Shown here piece by piece: positions 55,101-64,000 of a DNA stretch of 64,000 bases; within the stretch, counting starts at the first letter, position 1; every line of letters begins with the position of its first letter. This stretch comes from Asterias amurensis. Lineage: Eukaryota > Echinodermata > Asteroidea > Forcipulatida > Asteriidae. Made by a program: the position numbers and the translations under genes. The notes under the pieces are model-generated. The model had not been told where the DNA came from. It saw only the letters and a list, made by a program, of their open reading frames with translations, and did not search any database. Location: assembly GCF_032118995.1 (NCBI RefSeq), contig NC_092660.1, positions 2,433,501 to 2,497,500 on the forward strand. Direction: 5' to 3'.

Positions 55101-56953
55101 TGAATTGATAGCGTATTATCACTAACTTAAAATGAAGTTATGTATGTTACATGTGGATACGTGAGAATACGTCAAGACTTTTTGGGGATACGCCAGGCAT
55201 AGGTTATACGGCACATAAACAGATTTATTATTGTTTTAAATTGAATTGTGTTGGGGAATTTAAAAGGGCCTTTTCAAGAAAGTAACATAATTCATCATGA
55301 TAACAATGAGTATTGTACTAGAAATGTGTCATTATGATATGAAGAGAAGAAATTAAAAAAATCTTAATATCAACAATTTCCTTTTTTTGTCAAGTTCATT
55401 CATTCAATCGATTACAATTTAATTAAGGCCTGTCTAAGCTCTGAAAACTTAGTAAATGACCAAAATGAGGCCCAGAAAGTTTGTTAGTGACATTAATTTG
55501 AAACAATTGAAATAACTCAATTGGGGAAATGATTGATGTCCAGGGATGTTAAATAATTAATTAATCTGGGAGAAAAGAGCTGAAAACCTGTAAATGAAAG
55601 CAAAATAAATAAGCCAGTATATTTTCCCCATTCGTTTGTGCACTTGGTGATTTGCCCATAGAGTTTGTGCATAGTTCTCCAGTTTTGACCAATAGAGGGC
55701 GCTATTTTTCTTTAATTATTTTCTAATTAAAATAACTCATTACTGTGCAAGTTTTGCCCTTGACGACTTTCACATGTTATTCAGGACTACCATAAGAACA
55801 TCTGGGGAAAAATTCAGGTAGTTGCAGAGGGTAGACCACAAAACTCGAAAACTAGAGCCCTTTTTGATGATCATCCCACGGTCTATACCATCAGTGTTCC
55901 AAAAACACATTGTGTTTCACAGTAAGACTCCAAAAGCACCAAATGCCCTCGCTGACAAGGAGACACACACACACACATGGTGTTACCGCAAACATCAACA
56001 TGCAATACCTCAAATCCTATTTAAATTTAAAACATTGAGACCTATACCACTGATAGAACCTATTTCTTTTTCAAACTGACTGGGGTATTAGTTTTATGAT
56101 TCACCACTTTAGGAGAACCTTCCAAGTACCTCCCATCCACCACAGAGGGTAGTCTTTGGCCCGGAGACGCTCATCACCAAGATACCACCAGACCTGTTTG
56201 ACAAGGTGTGCTGTTTCCTGAACACTAGGGGGCAGAGGAGCTGGAAGACACTGGCAGGTGAGAACACAGTCGTGGCTTGTGTAAAGTTTCTCGTGGAAAC
56301 TTTCAAATGCAAATCGTTGATTTTAAGAACAATTGATTCCCACCCCGATCATCACATCCCGTGGCCGAGCCGTCTAGTTCACGTGACTCCAACTCTTGTA
56401 CTGTCGGTGTGGACTCAATTCCCGGACACCTGTGATGAAGGAAGTCCGTTTTGCTCTACAAACTAGGCAATTGATAGAGGATAAGAACCCGTTCCTACAT
56501 CCTTACGGACTGTGAATGAGGTATCACCCTGTTCCAGGTCCAGGGGTAGGTGGCAATGCGCCTCTGGTGACAGCTGATTTGGGTTGACGTCTAAAACAGG
56601 TTATAAGTGTAGCCCTTGTTTTGAAGTCGTCCGGCCTAGTAAGATTGGGCGATATTTCATAGAAAATAAATCACAACAAATCACTGTCCTCGATTTTAAC
56701 AGTGGCTCTGCATGAACACACAGAGAGTCTCCTTGATTGTATCCATCTTTCTGTTTCCTCAGGTGAATTGGGTAAAGATGTGGATTTCGTAGCTGCTTTA
56801 GACAGTGAAGGGGTGACCAACCCCAGTGAGCATCTCCTCAAGGGATGGTCGATGGAAGGAGGCGTCACAGTGGCTGATCTACTTGAGGTTCTAGAAAGAC
56901 CTGGTCTGGAGAGGAAGGACATCATCCAAGAAGTCAAAGCTCAAATGTCTTGA
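49108..56953 (+). CDS. ROCO GTPase with multi-pass membrane insertion and C-terminal Death domain
   Basis: Exons 49108-52038, 56113-56257 and 56763-56953 join in phases 0 and 1 to give about 1088 aa. Residues ~55-100 start a Roc GTPase domain: P-loop GEPRAGKTS (63-71) and a switch-I-like PTHGIE. Residues ~172-452 then hold eight to ten hydrophobic segments with few charges. The Roc domain resumes with LSLWDFAGD (G3, 484-492), YHCTHHVFMPDRAMYL and MIVGTHKT (the G4 position, 548-555, lacking the usual Asp). A COR domain follows (~625-925: YLHFYREI, ILRQHVVLDPQFLVDVMKKL, the IYYRLLAR block). After a basic linker, exons 2-3 encode a Death domain (~995-1088: RSWKTLAG, ELGKDVDF, LLKGWSMEGGVTVADLLEVL). 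Known ROCO proteins (LRRK, MFHAS1, DAPK1) have a continuous Roc domain. There are no leucine-rich repeats or kinase. It would sit in a membrane and signal through Death-domain partners; that is inference. The ATG lies 10 bases after an acceptor and precedes the P-loop by ~62 residues. Read-through of the first donor would add only a short Lys-rich tail and lose the Death domain. Confidence 0.85.
52080..52235 (-). repeat. 'TTTGCGGTAACACC' family fragment
   Basis: Shares ACTCCGCGGTAGT, AAGCTAAAGTAGTAGTCCC and GAAAATCTACTCCGCGG with 22730-22982. It directly follows the donor of the large ROCO exon. Confidence 0.5.
52560..52742. mobile_element. Inverted-repeat MITE (family E), copy 2
   Basis: Inverted arms CGAAACGACGGCGCC.../...AGCCGAAGCCGTGGTTTCG around the GCCAAAACAACCGCGGGGCC centre shared with 23318-23494. 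Confidence 0.7.
53130..53151. repeat. Poly-T tract
   Basis: Uninterrupted T run of about 22 bases within the first intron of the ROCO coding region. The rest of 52750-56100 holds no supported gene apart from the possible optional exon at 54411. Confidence 0.9.
54411..54452 (+). CDS. Possible optional 42-nt exon of the ROCO gene
   Basis: Preceded by TATAATTCGCTTGCAG and followed by GTGAAC. It is 14 codons long (NARIVMPLATRQLK), open and phase 0 at both ends, so it could be included between 52038 and 56113 without changing the frame. There is no homology support. Confidence 0.2.
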
Positions 56954-57103
56954 TGACTTCGTAGCTGCATTAGACAGTGAAGGGGTGACCAACCCCAGTG
57001 AGAATCTCCTCGAGGAATGGTCGATGAAAGAAGGTGTCGCGGAGTGGCTGATCTACTTGAGGTTCTACATCATCCAAAAAGTCAAAGCTCAAATGTCTTG
57101 ATG
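56954..57103 (+). pseudogene. Tandem, degraded copy of the Death-domain exon
   Basis: From the stop codon onward the sequence repeats 56785-56953 (TTCGTAGCTGC...TTAGACAGTGAAGGGGTGACC, then a matching end GTCAAAGCTCAAATGTCTTGA). It has a single-base frame change near GTCGCGGAGTGG and lacks ~28 bases before the end. No acceptor precedes it, so it should lie in the 3' UTR. Confidence 0.85.
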
Positions 57104-57534
57104 ATTTGTTTCTTCCTTTCTTGAGAAAAGACTACGTTTATTTAACGCCGTTATGCTCAAGGATTATTTCAAAAATCGAAAGAAAGCCCGAGTTCAATAT
57201 ATCGTTAGAACGCCATTATGAACACCTCCCCCTTTTGAGGATTAATTTAATAAGCATCGCAGCGTAGTCTCCTATACTCAAGACAGGAATTGCAGCGCAC
57301 AAAACCCCGCGCTGTGTAAAAAGCAAAATGCTTCCCGGATCAAGAGACTAAAAAACGACCTTTCGGAAAAGTACGGATTTGGTGTGTTTGACATCTCCGC
57401 CGTTCAGAACATTGTACCTTTCAACAACATTTGTTTCAATTTCATATAATACTGTGTGTCGGTATCATACAAAATGACGATTTACATTACAACAATCCCC
57501 GGTGAGCGTTTGCTTGAATATGAGACTTTCTAGG

Positions 57535-57656
57535 ACGATAGGTGGCAGCAGACTTACCGGGTAAAGTCATTGTTCTCATAATTAAGCGCATGTTCAGAAC
57601 TACGTAAACAATGGAAGTTTACCAGGTAAGTCTGCTGCCACCTAGCGTTGGAAATT
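57535..57656. mobile_element. Palindromic MITE
   Basis: Arms AGGTGGCAGCAGACTTACC and GGTAAGTCTGCTGCCACCT are perfect inverted copies separated by ~75 bases. Confidence 0.8.
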
Positions 57657-58166
57657 CTCCCATTGGGAATACCATACAGGACAAGACAGACAAAAACATT
57701 TACAGATATACGGACAGACAGACAAAAGGGGTAAAAAACACTGTCAGAAATAATTGCAAGAATTTACACTCTTAAAACATGCGATGCTCCATCCCTGTTA
57801 GATTTAACACGGGTGCCAGGGGTTACCGCAGCGTGCAGTACAATGTGAAAACGTGAACACTTGATTTAGATTGTTGAAGTCATACTTTTTCTAAGCTTAT
57901 TAATAATCTTACGAGTGGCTGTAGTTTGACCAAAAGAAGATTAAACAAATTACGTTTAAACTTTTGCCGTTTAATTAAGAAGTTATTATACTGTGAAAGA
58001 GCAGTATTTATTTTTATTTATTTATTTATTTATTTTTTTTTTTGGGGGGGGGGGTACACAATCATAATGTTGAAATTGTTTTAATTGGATATTTCGAGTC
58101 CATGGGTCACACTTCCAAGGGGGGGGGGGGGCGGGGATGCATGTCAAACGAGTCTGCATGAAGATA

Positions 58167-59375
58167 GAACTTAACCCTCTAGTCCCTGCACCGCCCGAGT
58201 TTGCTGAAAACTAATACTTCAAGATTCTTGCAGTTAATTACTGGAATCGTAGTTCAAATTTTAAAAGATAGCCACAGCTTATTTTTTATGCACAATTTGA
58301 ACCTTGATATTTGTATAAAAGTACAAGTTCGCATGAGAACAATACATGTCTCTCGTTAAACGGCTACGGTAATTTTTATGGCGAATATTTGTTTGTAAGG
58401 ATAAAATGGACACAATAGCTTTTCAAGGCTTTTATCTGACTCAATGATTATACTGACTAATTGCGAAGGCGTGAGTTTTCGACAATATTATCATGAATGA
58501 TGAATAAATACAGTTTCCTTTTGTGTTTACTAATGAGCGTCTTGTTGGGGTAAGAGCTAAATTATTTCACCATCATTAGCTTCATCAGCTTAATAACGAC
58601 TATCGAGGATTCTTTTGATGTTCCCTTTTTTTCTACAAACACAAGCTAGCAAGGTTTCCTCCTACCACTACAGTATATCGATAGGCGGCTGGGCGGTCCA
58701 GTGGCTAAATGGTTAAAGGGTTTCACTTGTTTTGATGGCAAACTAACTTAATTAACCCTTTGTCCCTGCACCGCCCGAGTTTGCTGAAAAGACATTGGCT
58801 TTTCAAGATTCTTGCAGTGACTAGAATAATAGTTCAAATTTCAAAATAGCCAAGGCTTATCATTATACGTGCAATTGTTGTCCTTTTCAATATAAGCGTT
58901 CAGAAGTCATGAGTCCCCAGGGAACATTAAGTGCCTCTCGTTAACGGCTGACGGGAATTAGTTTATGATTATTAATTTTATAATGTTAAAATGAATACAT
59001 CAATAGCTTTTCAAAGCTTTTTATCTGGAGCAATGCTCTTACTGTTAATTGCAACGGATTCAAGGAATTGGTTGTCGGCAGTATCATCATGATGAAAGAC
59101 AATTTCAATTTTTGGTTTGTTACAAAATGAGCATTTTGTGTTCAAGAGCTAAAATATCTCATCATTAGTGTCTACATGTTACAAGTCAACTGTGAAGGGG
59201 GAATTAATAATGATCTGCAAACGATTGCTAGACTCTGCCTTTACTTTTACTCTAGTTTTATTTTGATGTTACTCTGTTTTCTCCAAACACAAGCTACATG
59301 TATACAGTGAGGTTTTCTTATCCCGCATAGTAAAGAGCATCGCTTTAGGCGGCTGGGCATTCTAGTGATTAAAGG
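58167..59375. repeat. Two ~590-bp direct repeat units
   Basis: Units 58167-58740 and 58753-59375 share, in order, CCCTGCACCGCCCGAGTTTG, CAAGATTCTTGCAGT, CTCTCGTTAA-CGGCT, AATAGCTTTTCAA and GGCGGCTGGGC. They are diverged by many small changes. No open frame. Confidence 0.75.
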
Positions 59376-59380
59376 GTCTG

Positions 59381-59916
59381 GGCGGGTTTCACAAAGAGTT
59401 AAAGGCAGTGGACACTTTTTGGTACTTACTCAAAATAATTAACTAGCATAAAACCTAACTTGGTGACGAGTAATGGGGAGATATTGATGGTATAAAACAT
59501 TGTGAGAAACGGCTCCCTCTGAAGTGACATAGTTTTCGAGAAAGAAGTAATGTTCCACGAATTTGATTTCGAGACCTCTTGATTTAGAATTTCAGGTCTC
59601 GAAATCAAGCATCTAAATGCACACAACTTCGTGTGACAAGGTTGTTTTTTCTTTCATTGTTATCTCGCAACTGAGACGACCGATTGAACTCAAATTTTCA
59701 CAGGTTTGTTATTTTATGCATTTGTCGAGATACAGCAAGTGTGAAGACTAGTCTTTAACAATTACCAATAGTGTCCACTGTCTTTAAGACTAGTCTTATC
59801 TCGAGGTAGGACGAGTTATTCGTCTTAACTTAGGACTAGCCATACGTTTCGTATAACTCTTAGGACTAATCCTGAGTTAGGACTTGTCCTAACTCCTTGT
59901 GAAATCGACCCTGGGC
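59381..59916. mobile_element. Family C element split by a family A element
   Basis: Family C begins TTTCACAAAGAGTTAA and resumes at TTAAGACTAGTCTTATC, ending AACTCCTTGTGAAATCGACC. Between the halves is a complete family A element (59403-59783). Confidence 0.85.
59403..59783. mobile_element. TTAA-type MITE (family A), clean insertion
   Basis: AGGCAGTGGACAC at the left and GTGTCCACTGTCT at the right, flanked by TTAA at 59399-59402 and 59784-59787. The uninterrupted host sequence, GAGTTAAGACTA, is visible in the family C copy at 37836-37996, so the target duplication is directly readable. Confidence 0.88.
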
Positions 59917-59969
59917 ACTTTTGTAGGAAACAAAACACAATGTCCAAAAGATTTACATTAAACCGGATT

Positions 59970-60296
59970 GGCACTGGACACTATTGGTAAATGTCAAAGA
60001 CTATTCACTTGGTGTATCTCAACATTATACACAACATAACAAATCTGTGAAAATTTAGACTGGTCATCGACGTTGTAAGAAAATAATGAATGAAAAAACC
60101 TTTGGTGCACAAATTTGTGTGCTTTCAAATGCCTAAAAAAAGGTTTTAGGCCCGAAGTCATTTATTACTCGAGTGCGAAATTACCCCTTTCTCAAACAAA
60201 TGGTTACTTCAGAGGGAGCCGTTTTTTACACTGTTTTATACGATCAACAGCTCTCCATTGGTCGTAATACCAAGTACGTTTTTATGCCCAGTGCCT
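59970..60296. mobile_element. TTAA-type MITE (family A)
   Basis: GCACTGGACACTATTGG at the left and the family interior; the right end is shortened (CCCAGTGCC-TTTAA). Confidence 0.65.
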
Positions 60297-60522
60297 TTAA
60301 AGGAACTCATTAAAAACCTTTCGTCATACAAATATGTCACGCCATTGCTTTGGTGATGGTGGGCCATGAAGTGCAACATTGTCATTTCTGGGAATTTATT
60401 GAGAAGAAAAGTCTACTTAAAATGCTAATATAATTCAGACGCCATTTATTGTATCCCTTCTTTGATTGATTTGCTTTTGACGGAGACACACAGACAACGA
60501 CATTGCTCATGTTGCACTTTAA

Positions 60523-61112
60523 AGGGACACGCTGCCTCGGATTAGACAAGTTGGTCTATGAATAGTGTTTGTAACCGATTGCTATAAAAGGCATATGGTT
60601 AGAAATAGGTTTTAAAAGTAGAATATAATGATCCATACACATTGATTCGAAATTGGATTGTTTTCCTTATACGTCGTGAAATACATAACACTGCACGCCA
60701 ATTAACTTCGTGGAGTCAATGGACCCTTCCCATGAAATATGCTAATTACATTTACGCAGGTAACAGACCCCATTGGTTGGCAAACGCCAAAGAGTTGTGC
60801 ACTGAGCAGACGCGCAATCGCGTCTGCGTCACGCAGCCATTAGCCATGTACAAAACATTTTGCCAACCAAAATGTTAGTGCGCACGCGCTGTGTGCAATT
60901 TACATATTTCATGGGAAGGGTCTGATGTTTGACTCCACAAAATGACAGTTTCAAGTCGCAAAGATATGGGAAAACCCCCGACATTTCGAGGCTTATTTGT
61001 GTGGATCACCAATTCTACAGTTTAAAACATTATTTCGAACCGTCTGCGTTTTATAACAAACGGTTAAAAACGCTTTTCATAGACCAGCTCGCCTGATCCA
61101 AGACAACGTCAT
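60523..61112. mobile_element. Foldback family B with a second element nested inside
   Basis: TTAA-AGGGACACGCTGCCTCGG at the left and CTGATCCAAGACAACGTC at the right. Its centre holds another inverted-repeat element at about 60722-60926 whose ends are GACCCTTCCCATGAAATATG and CATATTTCATGGGAAGGGTC. Confidence 0.75.
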
Positions 61113-61882
61113 ATTTAACGCAGTGGACACTATTGGTATACTATTAACTCAATGACAGGTGCTTGATTGTTTAGAACCAGTGATTTCATCGGATACAATT
61201 ATGTCATCGAGATGCATTTCTGTGACGTTGCTTTACATATCTGTATTTTGATTGGTCTGGGGTGATGTGAGCGCACCTTGTGACAAACTGATGTTTGGAC
61301 CAATCAAAACACAGCATATTGGGTTTTGTTGAAAACAAAATAACTGATTATAAGGATATTCTATTTAGTTGAGAGCTTGCAGAAAATGTTGAACTTGGTT
61401 AAAATATCTGTTGATACGATTGAGTGTTTAACTAGCATTCGGCCGACCATGCCAACCAAGGCGGTTTGTTTATCAGAAATACGTATCCTTTTTGGCGTAT
61501 CCTAACAGAGCAGCGCCCGACTGAGAATGGGTTGACACGGTACTAGTAGCGCAACATTCACATCGGCGTGCAGCTACCGAGCGCAACATGCAGAGGCTCC
61601 CGTGCTACACGGCAGTCTTATTTGAGGTCGGCACGGCAAAAGTGCGACGTTTAGCGCAGGCTTGGTGCAAGAAAATTGTAATAACATGTAATAAATAATG
61701 TTATTGAACACAAAAAGATCTGAGCAAGCATTTTTTTGTACTTTTATTTGTTTCCTTCATAAACTTTCATCACAGATGGACGCTGTCGTGCTATTAAAAC
61801 TTGCTCATTTTTTAAAGAAAAGAAAGTTAAAATTACGTTTGAAAATCATGGTTTGCTTGCATGTTGGTATTCCTTTCCCTCT

Positions 61883-62258
61883 AAAGGCACTGGACACCTT
61901 TAGGTGATTATTAAAGACCTGGCAATATTCTCACTTAATGTATCCCAAGCATAAAATAACAAATTGGTCATCGAATTTGCATGAGCATAATATATAAAAT
62001 AAAAAAACACCCTTGTTGCATTACTTTGTGTGCTTTCTCAGATGCATAATAAAAGGCTTCAGCTGACGTCTTTTAATATTAATGATTTGAGTAAGAAATT
62101 ACATATTCCTAAAAAATCTACGTTACTTCAGATGGAGCCGTTTCTCACAATGTGCTGTAGGCATACTATAATCAGCTCTCCATTACTCGTTATCAAGTAC
62201 GTTTTCATGCCAATAACAATTATTTAAGGAATTTACCAATAGAGTCCAGTGCCTTTAA
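61883..62258. mobile_element. TTAA-type MITE (family A)
   Basis: AAGGCACTGGACACCTTTAG at the left and CCAATAGAGTCCAGTGCC-TTTAA at the right. Confidence 0.7.
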
Positions 62259-63585
62259 AGTACGTTGTTTTTGTACACACTCCTTCAGTTACATCGGCAG
62301 TCAATAGTTTTCTTTCTGGCTCAAGCCAGGGGTTGTCACTTCTTCATTTTTTAATTGCTACCCTTTGTCTGCCGATTGGTCGACTGACAGTCGCAAAACA
62401 AACCAAGATGAATAACAATGTTTTTTTTTTAATGTAAATGACTGTAAAAGAGAGTCGCCAACTGCATGGTAATCAATTTTCAGGAAAACCCTACAAAAAT
62501 TTGTATCACTAAATTAGAAAAGAGTAAGGATGATCTCAATATGTCAACTATTACCTTTTAATGGCTAAATAGACATCGCAGATACCGGTTAATAACCATT
62601 TTACTCTCAAAATCTATTATAATGACCCTGGACGCCAGTGACGAATTTCCTTTTTTTGGTTTTGAACACAGTTTTCCAGCTTTGGCATTTCCACACCAAA
62701 TAGCCGCCACTGACGTCACGATTCCTTTGTTTCTTTGTTTGACCCCACGTTTTTCAGAAATTTGGCTTGGGGCGTTCTGGAGAAAACCCATCTTTACCAT
62801 GTTTTAACATGAGGTAAGAGACTCGTTATATTTTTATGTTTCCTGGATGGACTGCAGCTGTTAGAAAACTGTAATATCTATATATTTGAGATCATCCTTT
62901 AATGGCTTTTTAAAGAGTAAAATAAGTAGACTTTGTTTTCCAATCAATATATCTAAGATTCTATGCATTGTTTTACAGGCAAGGTAAACATTTGGATTCT
63001 GGAACCGTTCACATTGTTTTAATCTCATATAAATGTATCTATATTGTATAGAATAAAAGCAACATGTGAAAATTTCATTTCAAAAGGTGTCGCGTTTTAT
63101 CGCCGAAGAAACGGTTACGACCACCAAGAATAAAGAACAATCCGTAATTGGATAACCCCATCTGAGCTGACAGTGAACATTTCTCAGTTTTTTTTAATTT
63201 GTATGGATTAAAACTTATATAATTTTTTCCCAAAACCGCATTTTTTTTTTGTTCTTGAAGTGAATGATTCTGAAAATATTTCAGCTGAAAACTGCTGTAT
63301 TATTTTTCCCGAAATAGTTTGTACTTGCAACCGAGTTTTAAAGTGACTACCAAACGTAAACCTTCCCTTTAAAAATTGCGAGAGACAACAAAGTTGCAAT
63401 TTAAAACACAATTTTATGTCGTTGGTACGGTGCGTGTTGGCTTTAAATCGCCTAATATGTTAGTGTCAATCACATTATCGTCGACATTACTATTTATAAT
63501 TAGTAGTTATTTACAATTCGATGTCGAATATTGGATTTGCTCAATTTATGAACCGTAATCTCGCCGACACATGAACTGTCCAGGT

Positions 63586-63591
63586 TTTATT
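63586..63591 (-). promoter_or_regulatory. Polyadenylation signal of the CTLD-PAN gene
   Basis: AATAAA on the minus strand, 22 bases after the stop codon of the gene at 63614-64000. Confidence 0.55.
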
Positions 63592-63613
63592 GTCCGCAAT
63601 ATGATACAGATGA

Positions 63614-64000
63614 TTATATTTCGTAGTAGATACAGCCTTCCCTTCCTTGGTAGTTTTTCCCCCCGTCCACATCAAACCGAGTTGCGTTATTAAGTTCACA
63701 TAAGTCTCCACCAGCCACGTTAAACGAACGGCATCCAGGTGTTTCGTTACACGCCATGCAGCAATGCAAAGGGCGCTCTACTATCATGACGTCAAGGGTG
63801 TGGTTCACGAGGCAACGCCCGTGAAATACAGAGTAGCAGCTACTGGCCGAGTTGGGGCAAAGGGGAGGGGCCGGACGCTCACATATGACATACCTGAGTT
63901 CGTTGCAATTCACATCGTTAAACTTGTAAATGCTGCTGACCACTGCGCAATCTTCACCTTCATGACGATGTCCATCAAGCCAGTCAGTGCGGTACGGCGA
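63614..64000 (-). CDS. C-type lectin plus PAN/apple protein, 3' terminal exon (partial)
   Basis: An open minus-strand frame enters from the right edge and ends at TAA 63616-63614. It encodes the last ~40 residues of a C-type lectin domain (DWLDGHRHEGEDCAVVSS, then FNDVNCNELRYVICE) followed by a Cys-rich PAN/apple module (CYSVFHGRC, CCMACNETPGCRSFN, CELNNATRFDV) and a short end. The module repeats the CELNNAT phrase and Cys spacing of the PAN module in the fibrinogen-related protein at 17482. The lectin half has D-G-H where some families have an EPN-type site, and N-D-V-N-C where calcium-binding members have W-N-D-x-x-C, so its sugar site may be modified. Probably secreted; the start and signal peptide lie outside the window. 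Confidence 0.8.
   Translation of the reverse strand, partial: SPYRTDWLDGHRHEGEDCAVVSSIYKFNDVNCNELRYVICERPAPPLCPNSASSCYSVFHGRCLVNHTLDVMIVERPLHCCMACNETPGCRSFNVAGGDLCELNNATRFDVDGGKNYQGREGCIYYEI

Larger units (their letters stand above)
57104..63613. other. Intergenic region, repeats only
   Basis: No supported gene. Contents: palindromic MITE 57535-57656, ATTT/G simple repeat near 58015-58055, a ~590-bp duplicated unit 58167-59375, nested elements 59381-59916, family A copies 59970-60296 and 61883-62258, and a composite foldback 60523-61112. The stretch 62260-63580 shows nothing recognised. Confidence 0.5.

Overview
This window is animal nuclear DNA: intron-rich genes with GT/AG splice sites, TATA and CCAAT promoter elements, and dense interspersed repeats. 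The domain repertoire (C-type lectin, fibrinogen-related, PAN, WxxW and ROCO/Death proteins) and the many short inverted-repeat elements fit a marine invertebrate deuterostome. An echinoderm, perhaps a sea star, is my best guess; that is inference, not proof. Nothing here is prokaryotic.

Layout. 893-4339 (minus): 5' part of an unrecognised gene that runs off the left edge. 9085-15226 (plus): secreted protein of about 304 aa with three WxxW (mucin/CILP-type) domains in eight exons. 17482-18471 (plus): intronless secreted PAN plus fibrinogen-related lectin. 22355-40537 (plus): 27-exon gene for a type I membrane receptor of about 1412 aa with five alternating C-type-lectin and fibronectin III modules, a Thr-rich stalk, one transmembrane helix, and a tail carrying YxxPhi, NPxF and PDZ-ligand motifs. 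47041-56953 (plus): three-coding-exon gene for a ROCO GTPase of about 1088 aa whose Roc domain is split by eight to ten hydrophobic segments and which ends in a Death domain. 63614-64000 (minus): 3' end of a C-type-lectin plus PAN protein cut by the right edge. The splice joins in the WxxW, receptor and ROCO models were worked out by hand, and reading frame is kept across every join.

The rest is mostly repeats: a ~380-bp TTAA-flanked inverted-repeat element in a dozen or more copies, a second TTAA-flanked foldback family, several other MITE-like families, tRNA-derived SINE copies, LINE (CR1/L2-like) 3' relics, one solo LTR and microsatellites.

Taken together, four of the five recognisable genes encode secreted or surface recognition modules and the fifth is a putative membrane GTPase with a Death domain, so the locus looks like an innate-recognition neighbourhood. 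The two strongest candidates for something undescribed are the membrane-spanning ROCO-Death protein and the CTLD-FN3 cassette receptor, whose middle three cassettes are very recent tandem copies.
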